Shown in pieces: positions 24,001 to 41,940 of a DNA stretch of 64,000 nucleotides (positions are counted from its first letter, which is position 1; each line of letters opens with the position of its first letter). The stretch is from contig NC_044019.1 of NCBI RefSeq assembly GCF_900496995.4, positions 2,852,001 to 2,916,000 on the forward strand. Direction: 5' to 3'. The DNA is from Aquila chrysaetos chrysaetos. Taxonomy: Eukaryota > Chordata > Aves > Accipitriformes > Accipitridae. A program made the translations under genes and the position numbers. The notes beneath the pieces were generated by a model, which was given only the letters and a program-made list of their open reading frames with translations, did no database searches and was not told the origin of the DNA.

Positions 24001-27000
24001 TATGATCCACAAAGAATCACTCAGCAAAGATGTCTTCACTTACCGGCTTGAATATTGCTTCATAGGACTCATCATCAATTCCGTCCCGGAGAGGATAGTT
24101 GACAGCATAGTACTTGCCTTTGCCTGCACCAATATCCTATTAGAGTGAAAGACAGGAGAGACCACAAGTCACCAGAGAACCAACTGCAACACAAATTGTG
24201 CTCCAAATTAGGAAGGGAAGTCTGGGATTCCGTCGGTGTAATCCAAATGTAAGCCTAGGCTCTCACAGACAAATACTGTCCTGGAAGAAGGCAGCAAGAG
24301 TCAGCTGACTCTAACAGCAGCTTATTTGGCATAATTGGGTGCATTTGGCCCTCAGTGTTCAGAGAAGAAAAATCTACTACTACATGTTGCTCTGAGCGCA
24401 CAGGCTCTCATTTCACTGGCAAAAGCCACTTTCTTACACAGCAGTAAAACTGGCAGCCAAAATTCTAGTTCCAAACCTGTACACTGCAGAGATGCACAGC
24501 TCAACATACCAGTTTGGGCTGACCATGCAGTCTAGTAACTGAAGGAATCTATTTTTACTTTAAAATAATATATATATTTTTACGTTTCCATTATCTCTCT
24601 CATACCCAAGTGTTTTCTTAAAAATAGTTATTTCCTTTATGGTGCAGAGTGGCTGCACCAGGGAAGAACGCTGCAGCTGCACACAAGTTCACATCACCAG
24701 CACCAAACTCTGGGCAGGGCTGAAAAAATACAAGTCACAATTGGAAGACAAGAGAATTTAGATCAGAAAAATGTAATTCCACTAAAAAGCATATAAAAAA
24801 AGGTAAAGAACCTTTCACCCCCGAGAACAGCATTTTGGCAATGTCAGAAGTCACAAAGTGAACCACACCTGTACCTAACCTGAAAGAGTGCCACAGTTAA
24901 CACCACGATTCATTAACATGCAGAACTGACTCACAGGAGGAAATGCCAACAAGATAAACCAACACACACAGAAGTACTCCCTCATAAACTTTCACCCAAA
25001 ACCTTGTGTGACCAAGCTTAGTTTGCAAGTAGCTAGAGATGACCAACATGCCATCTTCAGAGTCACTTTTCTGAGCATAATCCCACTAGAAGGCTGCTAA
25101 GAGACTGATATCAAAGCCTTGGTTTTATTACTATACAGGATCACAGGAACAAAGCACCCACTCCAAGAGCCGAGCCAGCTGCCTCACACCTTTGCCCTCA
25201 GAAAAAGGATGCCACTTTGAGAGCAGAAAAACCCAGGAGAGCAGTGATTTTAGTTAAATTAGTATGACAGCAAACAGATGGAAAAGACCAAATTTCAGAG
25301 TAATTTCCTGCTAAGCTTTCATTCTCACCCGTAGGTCCCCTGTTCCTGGGAAGTATTCTCCGTACTTATGAAAGGACACGGTCATGACACGGTCTGTGGT
25401 ATAAAAGGCTTCCTCCACGCCATCTCCGTGGTGAATATCAATGTCAATATACAGCACTCTCTGGTGATACCTAGGATCAGAAAGGAGTCAAAATACTGCA
25501 TTTCTTCAGAGCAGAAACTGCCTTCACCTGCAGAGCAAATGGGAGGAGAACAAGGAACTTGGTGCTAATCCCCAGGCTGCACAGCTACCGGGCAGCTCTC
25601 TCACCAGAGTCTACAAGCGAAAGTGCAGCAGAGAACAGACATGTGCCTTGGTCAGCAGCGGAAAAGAACCACAGAGGAAAATAAAGTGGCTTTTGCTGCT
25701 GCAACTGATCTTTGAAGGCAGACTAAACTCAGTTTATTCAGATTCAACCAACAGACTGCATTTTTATGTCCTAGCCTCCCATTGAGGTTTGCCTTGAGCC
25801 AAAAGCTGTCACATATTACAGCTGTGCCCCCTTTTCCAGGGTGGGTGGTAGAGAGAAGGACCTAAGAGCAACCACACAATGCTCCAAGCCTTCTGCCTCC
25901 TGCATAGTACCACCGTTAGACATACCCCTTCGGGAGAGAGGGCACCACAAAGATAGCTGATTAAGCCCTCCTGGGAAAACACAGCTAAAAAAAAGCAACA
26001 AAAAGAAAAGACTGGGAAGAAAGCACTAAGGACTGAGAGGAAATGCAGCAGAAAGGACAAACAAAAGGGGTAAATAGTACTGCCCGTACTTTAGGAGCTC
26101 CAAGATAGCTAAGACGATATCGTTAACGTAACAGAAGCCAGAAGCCTCTGACTTCTTAGCGTGGTGAAGGCCTCCTGCCCAATTCACAGCAATATCTGTC
26201 TGTTGCTTGTTCAGCTTCACAGCACTGGCTGTTGGGAGAAGAATTACAAAATGTTAGCACAAGAGCAAAGGCCCCATGACAGAGACTGAGGGGTAAAGTA
26301 CTGGCCCCTTACAATCCCATCATTGCTTATGTGTGAGTTTGGGTACTTTACAAAGCACAAGCCCAAGGGTTTAACACTGGATGTCTCAACAAACTAACAA
26401 GAGGCAAGGGAAGAGAAATGTAGGCTCTGTTTTGCCTGCACACACTTTTCACTGCTTCCCACTTTTGCCTCAGAGCATGAAATCTGCACAAACAAGTCCA
26501 CAGCATTCTAGCTGGGGTCACAGTTGAAGACAGTCTAGATTTCTCAGTGCCCTGAACAAAAGATTTTAATGAAAGGTTTTATCCGACGTATATTTAGGTC
26601 ATTCACTGAATATGCATTTAGGCAAAGGAAGTTCTCTTCCCCCAGCCCCTTCATAAACTTTCTGCAAATTCTGCAAGTCTCCTGGGATCAAAACAAATGA
26701 TATATTCTGTGGAATCAACAGCCGTGGGACCAGAGAGCATAGAGCTACTTCAAAAAATGCTGCAGTCAGTACTTGTACGTACTGCTGAACTACGTTACAG
26801 GAAATAAAGACTTCTAGATGTCATTGTGGGAGTAGCAGCCACAAAGCTTTAACGCCTATGTACCCTAACACAGTTCTGCAATACCGGTCTTTCTGCAACA
26901 AAGTATTTGAAAATAGTGAAAGCATTTAAAATGTTCCAGCTTTCAGGGAGCTTACTGAAACCTTTCAGGTTCTATTTTGCCTCATGTCAAGAGACAGTGG

Positions 27001-30000
27001 CTTTTTGTTAAAAACAACAGCTAAAGTAACCCTTTTCTTTCCTTTCCAGGTTACCCTGCCCAGAGCAAGGTTTTTACAACTTTTTTTTCTGTAAAGCTCA
27101 CGTTGATTTTTTTTTATTAAACCCCTGTTGCTGCTGCGGTTTTGTTTTAACTATCACTGGCAATGTTGTTATACCACTTACAGAGTCCTTCACATAGTCA
27201 GCAAAGTAACCCAGACTAGTGAAGATATGCTTAACAAATGTAGAGGGATCTGTCAATATGCAAGGCTTGAACTCTCACATGGGAAGAAATCTGGATCTAA
27301 TTATTAAGGAAATCAGAAATAGGTTCACAGGGCTTCCCCACCACCACCTACAACAATTTATTTCCTAGACAGAACTACATTACACACATCTGCTTAAGAG
27401 AAAAAGAAAAGAACATACGACTTGTGAGCTTACCAACTGAGCCTCCAGCAGAGAGCTGACAAAACTCAAACAACCCATCAAACACAGGGCAGTCTTCCCC
27501 AACATTAACTTGAAAAGAATACAACAGAGTTTGTAAGACAAAACTACAAATAAACGGCAAAGCTTATACCACCAGTCTGATTTAAAAAGCTAACCAGATA
27601 AGCGATCAAAAGTTTTAAACAACAAAATACCATGCAGAAATAATAAAACATTAAGGTAATCAACCTGAGGATTGCCTGATGAGGCAAAAAGGTTGTTGCT
27701 GTAGGGAAGATGCTCCTGACTTGTAAGAAAACAGGAAAGCAGGTCTCAGGAGCTCTGGCGAAAGCGGCACGCCATCTACCGGGGTGCGCTACGAGGGATC
27801 CCGAAACCAGTCAATCGTGTCGGAAAATGAGTGGGCAGAGAGGAGATGCTATCAGAGCTGTGTAATACCGATACACGTCCTCAGCAGCAACTCCAGTGGC
27901 GCTCTTTGACGTAGCACATTGACAGTATTCTGCTCTGCTCTGGCAGCACATGCTGGTCACCACGAGCACATGCAGGCTGTGCAAAATGGGGGCCAGCACC
28001 CCTCACTACCCCACATGGGCCACGCTGCAGCCCTGCTGCCTGGGCACTGTGCCCTCTGAGGGGGAACATTGCTGTTTCTGACTACAGAGCTGACACCGAG
28101 CTCCATTACACAACCCCACAGCAAGTGGGAAAGGTTTTTGCTTCTGTTTCCTGCTGTATTGTTGACGAGGAGTTCAGAAAGCAAACAGTGCCAGCGCTGC
28201 AGGAGAAAGTAGGGAGATGGTAGATAGTGGCACATACTGGACCAGAAGTTTACATCTACATCTGTTTTGTTACACTTTGTACATTCCTTTTACTTCACAT
28301 TGGACAGTCAGTTTTTAAGTTCTCAGCAGTACTGTAGTTTCGGCCTGGATAAATTTCTACTGTAAACTGTTCCACAATTACAAATAAAAACAGTAACAAA
28401 AGACTTGTATTGAATCTAGATTTTGCAAGATTTGGTTTAGCAAACAAACAAAAATCTGTATTTTTGTAACAACATCTGTAGAATGTTTACTCCTGTGCTT
28501 AATGAGAAAGGCACAAACAGCACAGTTCTTGCAGCATTAGAAACTCATCAGCGCACAGTCTTCACAAAGACTGTGTGATAAGGGAGTTTGAATGGTCCCA
28601 GTTCGGGACAGGGATCTCGGAGAAGGACAATACCCATCAGGAGACCCAGAAGGAAGCAATTGTTCCCACTTTCCAATTGTTTCAGCAGGGCATGGCAACT
28701 GGCAGAGTTTGAATAATCAACTCAAAGAGGTGGTGGGAAGCTTTTCCTGTTAAGCGAGGAGAATTTGTCATCAATTTCTGCATGCTTCCCATTACAACAA
28801 ATTAAACTTCTTGCCCTTTAGGTTATAGAGTAGTCCTCCCAAGTCCTCAGGCAGGCAACACGGCATTAGCAGAATGAAATTAGAGACTGTTCATTACCTT
28901 TACTGCCCCTCAGAACTTTGTGGGCAGCTCTGACAGTATTTGAGGGCATCCCTCTGCTATACATGTCAAAGGCAGGAGCTGCTGGGTAAAAAGAAGCCAG
29001 TTGGGCTTTTTCCCACCAGGAGAGTCAAAGCAGCTAGGACTAATAAGGAGGGATATTAATAATAGGGGTCAATCACTTGACTATAGGCATAAAGCTCTGG
29101 TGGAAGATGAGAGGCAGATGCTCCTTCTTCCTTGCAGTGGGTGAGGAGCTTCCTATCTGGGAGACTGCAACCAGAGAGAGCCCAGCATTAAAGGTGGATA
29201 CATTCTTATGGAAATCATAGCAGCTATCCTTCCCTCAAAAGAAAAGCTGAAGCACCAGGCAGGCTATGAAGACCTGCCACTGTACTTGGGAGCGGTGACC
29301 TTGTCTCCTATATCCCTAACCTCTGTTCTGAGCCTCCTGTGCTAGTTCTCTAGCTACACAGAGGCCACTATTTTGCAGGTCTCATTGAAGAAAAGCTCTG
29401 TCCTCCGCATATTTAAGATTAATTTTCATATTTTTGCATCTTTCAGGTAAATATAGTTCTGTGGAAGTACAGTACAGAAAATGTTGACTACCAGAGAAAG
29501 CAGAGTGGGTGTTTATGAGCTGTATCTGCTTCAGGGGTAAACAGTTCAGTTTGTGTAAATATGGACTTTGGTACATGTCATTTGGTGTACTAAGGCATAT
29601 CATTTACTGTAGGAAGTCTTTCAACGTATATTACTCATGAACCATATTTACCATTCCTCTTACGTGCTTGTGCCTTAACATCTGTCCCCTTCAGCTCATA
29701 CCAGATTTCCAAGTGCCTCTACTTCAGACTCCAGACCCATATTTCTTCTAAATTGGAGATTACACTTAGTCCACATAAATGAACCCCATGGGCTAACAAC
29801 TTTTTTCTGCTCTCGAGGATTGCAGTGTGCAAGACCAAAATACTGTTTCAATGAGCCTTGAGCCTTCCCCACTATTTGTCTATACTTGCTAGAAATCTAG
29901 TTTGCCGCAGTCATTGCCAAAGAACATCAACTCAGAGCTGCAGAGAGACCAAAAAAAAGGTTTCTGTAACATTGAAGTCACCATTAAAGAGCCCTTCTGC

Positions 30001-33000
30001 AGACTGTAGAGGTTAGAGCAAGAGATTAGCTCACAAAATAAACCTTTCTAACACAAAGTGGACAGGTATTATCGTGCATCTAAACCCTTCCCCACTTCCA
30101 AACAGCCATTGCCCTGAAAAAATCCTTCAGAGTTACTGCAGATTTTGGACACAATTGATGAGTTGGGGTTTTTTTGTTTGTTTGTTTTAAATATACAACC
30201 CTTTCCCACCTCAATACCTCTGGTTAAAGATAAGCAATAACACAAAATACATGCAGCTCAAAAATGGAGTAGTTCAGTCATCTCTGAACCACAAAGGTTT
30301 CCACCAAAACACAAGACCAAAAAAAAGACAGCCAGGTCAAAGGGTTTTTCCTCAGCTCTTTCAGCATATTGGCTTGAGAGAGGGACCCATTTTTAAAATG
30401 CTTGGCTTACCAGAAAAATAAAAAACAAAGTCAGGAGAAAGACAATTTTCCATGGTTCTTCCTACTCTTTTTATCACAAACCTCTAAAGCTGGCCTAGGA
30501 TTCCCAGAACCACAAATTTTAACATTGGCAGGAACTACAGCACTACACGCATAGCTTACATCTTTGCATCTGCTTGCTGTACTCAGACATGTTATCTGGG
30601 CGAATAGATCTCAGAAATTTTATGTAGTCATCACTGTGGTACTTGGTCATTTCTTCTGCATTTGCCTTGTGAGGGCGCTGCAAGGACAAAAAAAGAGCAA
30701 GGCTTGTTTTGAAATATCTCTCTCCCTAATTCCCATTTCCAATCTCAGATTTACTCCCAGGAACAGCAAAAAACTCAGAACAGCAGAATTAAACAAGAGA
30801 AACTTATTCTCAAAGGCAAGAATGCCACTACCGGAAACTGGAATGTATTACATATCTAGACAAAGAAAATATTGAAGTTACAGGGAGAAGAGCAAATTCT
30901 CCAGTCTCCAAAGCTTATTTGAAGCAAAGAACATCCCACCACAAGCAATCAGAAGAAAGCAGAAACACATCAGCACAACTGTTTGGGTTTTTTTCTCCTC
31001 TTTGGCTGATCAACAGAGAACTTCTGCATCTGAAGCATCAAAATTAAAACCTGACACGTGACTAAGATCTTTCATATATATTTCTCTTCATGACCAGCCT
31101 TACACTTACATATATCTCCATCTTCCTGTAGAGGCCATAGTTCAGCAGCAGGTTGTGGGTCATCCGGATCCTGTGGGGTTTCATTGGATGTCCTTGGCCA
31201 TAATAGTAGTTTCCAACATCACCTGGGAGCAGAAAGGATTTTGTTACACCAGAGAAAACTATTAGTTCCTTCAAACAGAGTCACAGCCAATCCACAAAAG
31301 CCATCAGGTCATCTGTCATTTTATTTGTCCTTCAGCAGTGCATCTGTTCACAGGGGATAGGGTCTCCCATCTTGTTCACACAGCTATCTCCATGGATTCA
31401 GAAAAGTTCATCCCCGACTCAAATAAGACAGATATTTGGAAATCAGGGTATGTCCAGACAAGGAATTTTTTAATACCAGTACTGGGGAAGGCAATCCAGG
31501 TAGAGTCTGAGCAACTAACATCACACTGCACAAGAGGAGGGAGCTCCAGCTTTCTTGGACAGGAGGAGCTTTGGGCACCAGATCTGTATGTCCTCACTCA
31601 GCAAATGACAGCTCTCCAGTGTCCTCTCCAGGCAATTCAGGTCCACAGTGATATCTTACCTTTAGAGCTCACACATTTCACCAAGAAATGCAACTGCACT
31701 CTGAGCAGAAACCTGCACGCCAAGAGGCATGCAAGTTTAATCCCAGCTCAGACAATGACTCATCAGATGGAGCACGTAGCCTCTTTGCCTCAGTTTCTTA
31801 CTATTTAACTAACAGAAACAAGATACAAAGCAGCTAATTCTGTCAATAAGCAAACACCAGCACAGCTGTAGTTTTACAGCTTCTCAGTCATTTTCACCCT
31901 TTATTATTGCTTGAAATCCTTCAGAAGAATCCCACTCCCTACCAACCACACACCCACACAGATGCACCTGACGAGCTATCCTATGGGCACCAGCGTTAAT
32001 GAAGTTACCTTCCTGCAAATATATCCCACGGGTCATCTCCCCATGCGGATTTTTTCCTACCTAGAAAAAGCTGAGCTCATGCTGCACTCTCCCACAGTAG
32101 GCACAGCTAACTGTCCTCTCCCAGAGTACTTATTTCCATGACACTTACAGAAATTTAACTTTCAGATTTCTGCCTCCTGCCTGATTTGGCTGTAAGACGC
32201 ACAGACTCCAAAGTTGCCAAGAGCAGGAAACACGCAGACAGCCACATGCAGCAGCAGTATCGCGCAAGCCTCATTTTCTTGGGAAACCAGACTAAGTTGT
32301 TCATGTAGTTGTACAACTCCCGATCAGTTTAGGAAGCAGGACATCCAATCCGGTCTGGCTGGTGACTCAGTTGGGAGTATTAATATTTCATCACCAATCT
32401 TAACATTCAGGAGAAACTGCTACTTCCTCACTGCACGCAGCTGTAGTTTTAACTCCTGTGGACACAGCTCTATTTTCAGTCAAAGTAGATGCAAACGGTG
32501 CAAATCCCAAACCCAAAGAACACTGCTGCTGGAGTTTACCTGTCCATAGCACTTTGGTGAAATGGGGTGTTCTTTGCACAAAGGTATTTTACTGGGGCAA
32601 CTATCCCTACAGTAAAATCAGGTTAAATTAAGCTTTGGGGAACCCAGTAAGAGATGCTCAAGACCCTATCTAGAAAATACAAAACTACATGAAGCTTTGA
32701 AAAATCATCATCATCTTCACCTCAGGCTGTCAGTGAAATGCCCTGGGCAAACCCTGACTCCCAGAGCCTGTTCACGTTCACTCTGCTAAACACATCCCAC
32801 CACGAGTCCTACAGAGCAGCAGACGAGCTTGTCTGCTCATGGATGTCAGTGCAGATTAAGAATGTGTGAACTTAGCAGATACCTCTTCCTGTCTGCTAGG
32901 GTTAAGCAAGTCCCTACATAGGGAGCTAATAAAGGAGAAGTTACTGTTCAAGTTCAAACCCTTGCACACACCCTCAGCACCCCTCAGAATTTCCATGAAG

Positions 33001-35439
33001 GACCCTTACAATACCCAATTACCTTTTCCCCAGCCTCTGCATCCCACCTAGACACTTCCCTGCAGCTCAGGTTCCTTCTCCAGCACAGGATGCCCTCCCG
33101 CCATCTGAAATGCATGGCTCAAGGAAGAGACCCACACGCCACCTGAAACAGTGCCCAGGGACCTCCCTTCGGGGAATCACTGCACTAGATTGCTCTGCTC
33201 TAACCGCCCTGCATGGAAAATAAAAGCCCCTGACAAACTGGCCTCCCACAACTGCAGATTATGCCTTTCCCAACAATAAAAGCACACTTTCACCCTAGGA
33301 CACGCTGTGGATGTTTGCCAGCCACTCGTAAAGAGCAGTGGAAAGAAGGCACTAAAACCTCACCACAGAGTAAATTAGTGAGGGCAGCTACAGACAAGAG
33401 CATATAACGCTAACTTCATGTAGTTATTGTGCAATAAAGACTACAAGGATAGCATCACTGCTTAGCATTTTCAAACAAAATTACTGGTTATTTCATATTT
33501 AAGACATCATCGCGTGCCTTTAAAGATTATAGCTTGTTCACAAACTGACAAGTTTCTTTCTGAACATGTTATATTCCAAGGACAGGGATAAGTTTGGACA
33601 TAGAGACCGTGTTTTTCCAACACCCACGTTGTGTGCACATGTATGGCATACTGGCACTCCCTGCAAGCACTCTTCAAGTTTAAACTAGGCATTTTAGGGC
33701 CAGGGCTCCATCATCCCCTTGTATATTTTGATATGACGGGTGTTGCGCAGAGATCAGTTGTGTGGTGAAACTGGGCTCAGTTTAGCTGCACCCAGAGCTC
33801 TAATCCAGACTCCTCCTCACCCTGCCCTCCCGAAGACACAGGCTGAGTCAGAGACCCCACAGGACTGTCATTACAGGTTGCAAACGTACCGCTTAGATTT
33901 ACTTCTCTAGAGAAATGAAAGCCCTCACTATATGCCTGACACATATGGCAGTTTAAAAGAGTCTGCTTTACTGCTTGAATGCTGAGCACATCCATTTACC
34001 AGGAAAAAGTAGCGAGAAAAAGTTTTTATTTCATTTCACAGACTAAAAACCACGATGAAATAGAGAATTGCACAATGCCTTTCACAGAGAGTGATCACAG
34101 ACTCTATTAAAATGAGCTCGCCCATCACCGAGGCACCAAGCCGTCCCTCCAAAGGGGAGCCAGTTGTGAACGTGCAGAGGTGACGCGACTGTGATTTCTC
34201 TCACAGACTACGGGGTAGAAGTGGGGAAGCCGACAAGATACCCAGCTTGGGATTTGGCCAGCTCTAACACCCCGTTACTTCCCTACCCCAACGGGATGAT
34301 TATATAGCCCCAAAGCAGTGCCTCCCCAGCCTCGTAACAGAAAAAAAAACCCAACTAAAAAACCCCACCAGTCTACAATCCAGCCAAGTTCAGAGCCAGA
34401 ACTAAACAATGCTCCTAGACACAGGAACTCCCTACAAACAACCACGCAGTCTGTCTGGCTCCTAACGCCTTCGGGTTTGTCCCTTGCTTGACAGCAACAC
34501 CGCTGACCTAAACGGGAGCTTCAAGAGTGCCTCTTCCTCTTAACGTGGCTCAAGGAGGCTTCATCTCCCACAACCCATCCTATCCCCCAGCACGTCCCAG
34601 AGTGCTCCTCATCCTCCCAGAAACCTTCTTTAGCATCTCAGCACTGCTCCCAGAGCCTCTCTTGGCCTTATGCCCCTCTCCCTATCCTGGACCCTTCACA
34701 GCCTTTCCCCACCTCCAAAGTCCCTAGGTCTCCAGACCTCCCCATCCTATTCTAACCCCCCCCATCTCCCCCAATACTGCTCCCCTATCTTTCCCCCCAC
34801 TCTTCCTTTTCTTCCCTCCAGTGCTCCCCCATATCCCCGCCATGCTCCCCCATGTCCTTCCTATGCCCTCCAGTGTCCCCCATTCCCCCCGGCCCCCCAT
34901 CATCCTGCCCCCACACCCTTATTGCTCCCTGCCCCCCCCCCAGGGCAGCCCCCAGCCCTCCCATGTCCCTCAGTGCCCCCAATTTCCATCCCTCCATCCC
35001 CCAGTGCAGCCCTCCAGTGACCCCCATTACCCCTCCCACCACCCTCAGGGCAGCCCCCAGCCCAGCCCCGTTTCCCAGTGACCCCCCCCACTACCCTTAG
35101 CCCCCCCCCCCTCAGAGCAGCCCCCACCCCCCCGTCCTCCAATGACCCCCCCGATTACCCTCCCCCAGCCAACCCCTCACCCCGCCCATCCCCAGTGACC
35201 CCCATTACCCGCCCAGTGCAGCCCCCATTACCTCCCCCAGCGCCTCCCATTGCCCTCCTCACCCCCCCGCCCGCCCCCTCCCCCACCCCCAGCACCGCCT
35301 CTCCTCCCCCCACCCCCGGTGCACACCCCCCCCCCCCCCCGACCCGGCGACCCCCGTGGCCGCCCCCGTCGGTGCCCCGCAGCCCCTCACCGTCGTAGTA
35401 ATAGCAGACTTTCCGCTTGGTCCCCTGCGTCAGCGCCAT
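21055..35439 (-). CDS. HDAC1: Histone deacetylase 1
   Basis: Zinc-dependent class I lysine deacetylase, catalytic core of the nuclear Sin3, NuRD and CoREST complexes. Fourteen coding exons (5' to 3'): 35439-35391, 31222-31110, 30677-30560, 27508-27434, 26228-26090, 25470-25329, 24136-24044, 23729-23621, 23493-23353, 22880-22772, 22666-22536, 21771-21625, 21509-21461, 21082-21055. All junctions are GT-AG, phases agree, and the sum is 480 aa plus stop. Visible catalytic features: the His pair in [11 protein letters not shown], zinc ligands in [11 protein letters not shown] and [12 protein letters not shown], and the active-site Tyr in [12 protein letters not shown]. The tail has the Rb-binding-type motif ISCDE (IACEE in mammals), the CK2 serines in EEFSDSEDE and the basic FKKAKRVK signal, ending KEETKST. 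The last two coding exons are Lys/Glu-rich. The gene lies just downstream of LCK, as in mammals. Confidence 0.98.
27509..30559 (-). other. HDAC1: HDAC1 intron between the third and fourth coding exons
   Basis: Three kilobases of mostly AT-rich intron. Apart from the CpG-containing patch at 27694-28260, listed separately, I see no exon or other recognisable element. The other large introns (22881-23352, 24137-25328, 25471-26089, 26229-27433, 30678-31109) likewise show nothing beyond simple A/T runs. Confidence 0.6.
27694..28260 (-). mobile_element. Possible old LTR-like repeat in an HDAC1 intron
   Basis: A CpG-containing, GC-richer patch in an AT-rich intron. Read on the minus strand its last part (about 27830 down to 27694) has the look of a retroviral R-U5 segment and ends CTACAGCAACA. 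The opposite boundary and a target duplication are not clear, so this is a weak assignment; it may be another repeat type or unique sequence. Confidence 0.25.
31223..35390 (-). other. HDAC1: HDAC1 intron 1
   Basis: The largest intron of the gene. The part nearer exon 2 (31223-34500) is AT-balanced with no recognisable feature; the part nearest exon 1 is a long C-rich low-complexity tract. A large first intron at this position is usual for the gene. Confidence 0.6.
34660..35345. repeat. C-rich low-complexity tract in HDAC1 intron 1
   Basis: Nearly 700 bases dominated by CCC/CCCC runs separated by short spacers (CCCCCATGTCC, CCAGTGACCCCCATTACC and similar, partly tandem). The minus strand, which is the HDAC1 sense strand, is therefore G-run-rich and has many potential G-quadruplexes just downstream of the first exon. 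Open frames here are Pro-rich artefacts. Confidence 0.8.
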
Positions 35440-35660
35440 TTTCCTGCCTCCCCACAGCGACAGACCCTACCGCCGCCCCGCGCAACCCAACCCGGCCCGG
35501 CCCGCCCCGGGGCCCGGGCCCCGCCGCCCCACTTGCCCCGCCCCCGCACTGCCCCCGGCCTATCGGGGAGGGGCGCTCCGCCCCCTCCCGCCCGCCGACC
35601 AATAGGAAAAATGGCAGCGGCGGGAGAGAGCGGGCGCGGGGGTAGCTAGCAGGCTAGGCG
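35440..35660 (-). promoter_or_regulatory. HDAC1: HDAC1 CpG-island promoter
   Basis: CpG-dense sequence immediately upstream of the HDAC1 start codon. It contains CCAAT (plus-strand GACCAATAGG near 35600, usable by NF-Y in either orientation), GC boxes and a YY1-like AAAATGGCAGCG nearby. No TATA box is seen. This fits a housekeeping promoter. Confidence 0.65.
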
Positions 35661-36100
35661 GAGCGGCGGGGTGCCTGGGCTGTACCACCGCCGCGGGGGC
35701 GGCGCCGTGCGGGCTGGACCATCGCTGGGGCGCGGGGGGCGGGCAAAAGGGGAGAGGGTCCAGGTGGGCGGGGCGGAACCATTCGGGGGGGGGGGGGGGC
35801 AACAGCACCAGGTGGGGCTGAACCATCCGTGGGGGGGGGGGGGAACACGGGCACGGTAGAGGCCGCTACCAGCAGCCAGGCCCCGTCCCCGGCCTTTCCC
35901 ACCCGGGGTCGGCGAGAGTGGGGCCGTGGAGGTCTCACACAGCCGGGGTCGGCGTGAGAGGGGCCTCGATGCCCCAGCAGCACCCCAGGGTGACGTTGGT
36001 GTGAGTCGGGGTCTATCCCTTGAGGGCATCACCCTGCTTGCCCCATGGCGGCCTGGCCTCCCCCAGGGCCGCAGCGAGGCCCCACGGCCACCGCCAGTGC
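35661..36100. other. HDAC1-LCK intergenic spacer
   Basis: A short GC-rich spacer between the HDAC1 promoter and the LCK poly(A) signal, with several G runs (35780-35850) and a loose repeat of GGGGCGGAACCATTCG-like units. No gene is seen. Confidence 0.6.
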
Positions 36101-36638
36101 AGAGGCCTTTATTTCCCCAAAACGTTACTGGACAAGGTCCTGCAGACACCATGGGGGCAGAAAGAGCATCCCATGGCCAAGGGCTGGGGCGGCCATCGCT
36201 TGCGAGGAGGGGGTACCTGCCACCACTGGGGTGGAGGGTGTGAAGGAGGAGGCGAGGCCCAGCCAGAGGGGTGCAAGGGGGCTGGCGTGGACCCTGGGCA
36301 GCCTCCTGTGGGGCTGGCAGCTGGATTTGCACTCAGGCAAGCACAGGAACAGCGTGGTGGGCACCCACTGGGCCCCGCACAGCTCCACCAGAGCTCCCGC
36401 AGCACCAGCCCTCTGCTCTTTGGAGTCACTTGTCGGCTTTGGCCATCCGTCGCCTTCTGGGGGGGGGTGAAATCTGCTGCTCCAAAGATTTGAAGCGTTT
36501 CAAATCTTTACTGCTGAGGTCCAGGCAGTGTTCGCCAATGCCCCAGGGTGATGTGTATGGAGTCTGTGGGGACCTGGTGCAAGGGGGAGTGCCCCCGGGC
36601 ACCCCAATGCAAGGGTGTCCCAGCCGCTGCTGGGGTCC
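36101..36638 (-). promoter_or_regulatory. LCK: LCK 3' UTR and poly(A) signal
   Basis: A minus-strand AATAAA (plus-strand TTTATT at 36108-36113) lies about 530 bases after the LCK stop codon. The intervening sequence has no exon and is taken as 3' UTR. Confidence 0.65.
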
Positions 36639-41511
<4,873 letters not shown>

Positions 41512-41689
41512 GGTGGCTGCAAAGGGGCAAGAGGCGGTGAGGGAAGCCTTCGCACCGCCGGCCCCAGCCTTGCCTCTCCTCCCGCTCCAGCGCATCCCCA
41601 TCCCCGGCTTCCCACATTGCATGGCTCGTCCCACACGCTCCCCAGGTCCTCAGCTGAACTGGGAGCATCCTCTGACTCTCCGTCACTAG

Positions 41690-41760
41690 CCATATTTCCT
41701 CCTAATTTCGTTCTGGCTTTGTTAATTAAAAACACTGAAGGCAATTAGTCCCCAGCCTGA
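41690..41760. promoter_or_regulatory. AT-rich island upstream of LCK
   Basis: Contains TTTGTTAATTAAAAACACTG and GGCAATTAGTCC about 200 bases upstream of the LCK start codon, in GC-rich surroundings. Possible LCK promoter or enhancer element; inferred from composition and position. Confidence 0.3.
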
Positions 41761-41831
41761 GGCTCCCCTTTCCCACCACTACAGCATGGCGTTGCCTTCT
41801 TCCCCGGCTCCTTCCCACCCTGCGGCCCTTG

Positions 41832-41940
41832 GGCTGATCCCTATGTTCTCCATCTAGATAACAATCTAAACATGAATATCCCATTAGCAATTAATACGTT
41901 CTTGCATGGTCCTGCAACGTGTGTTTTATGAGGTTTGGCT
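41832..41940. promoter_or_regulatory. AT-rich island with GATA/homeodomain-like cores
   Basis: CTAGATAACAATCTAAACATG followed by CCCATTAGCAATTAATACG stands out about 350 bases upstream of LCK. AGATAA is a GATA-type core and GCAATTAATA a homeodomain-type core. Candidate LCK regulatory element. Confidence 0.35.

Noticed and set aside
35078-35645. Pro-rich frames before the HDAC1 start
   Set aside because: C-run low-complexity DNA and promoter sequence; no start context or family match.
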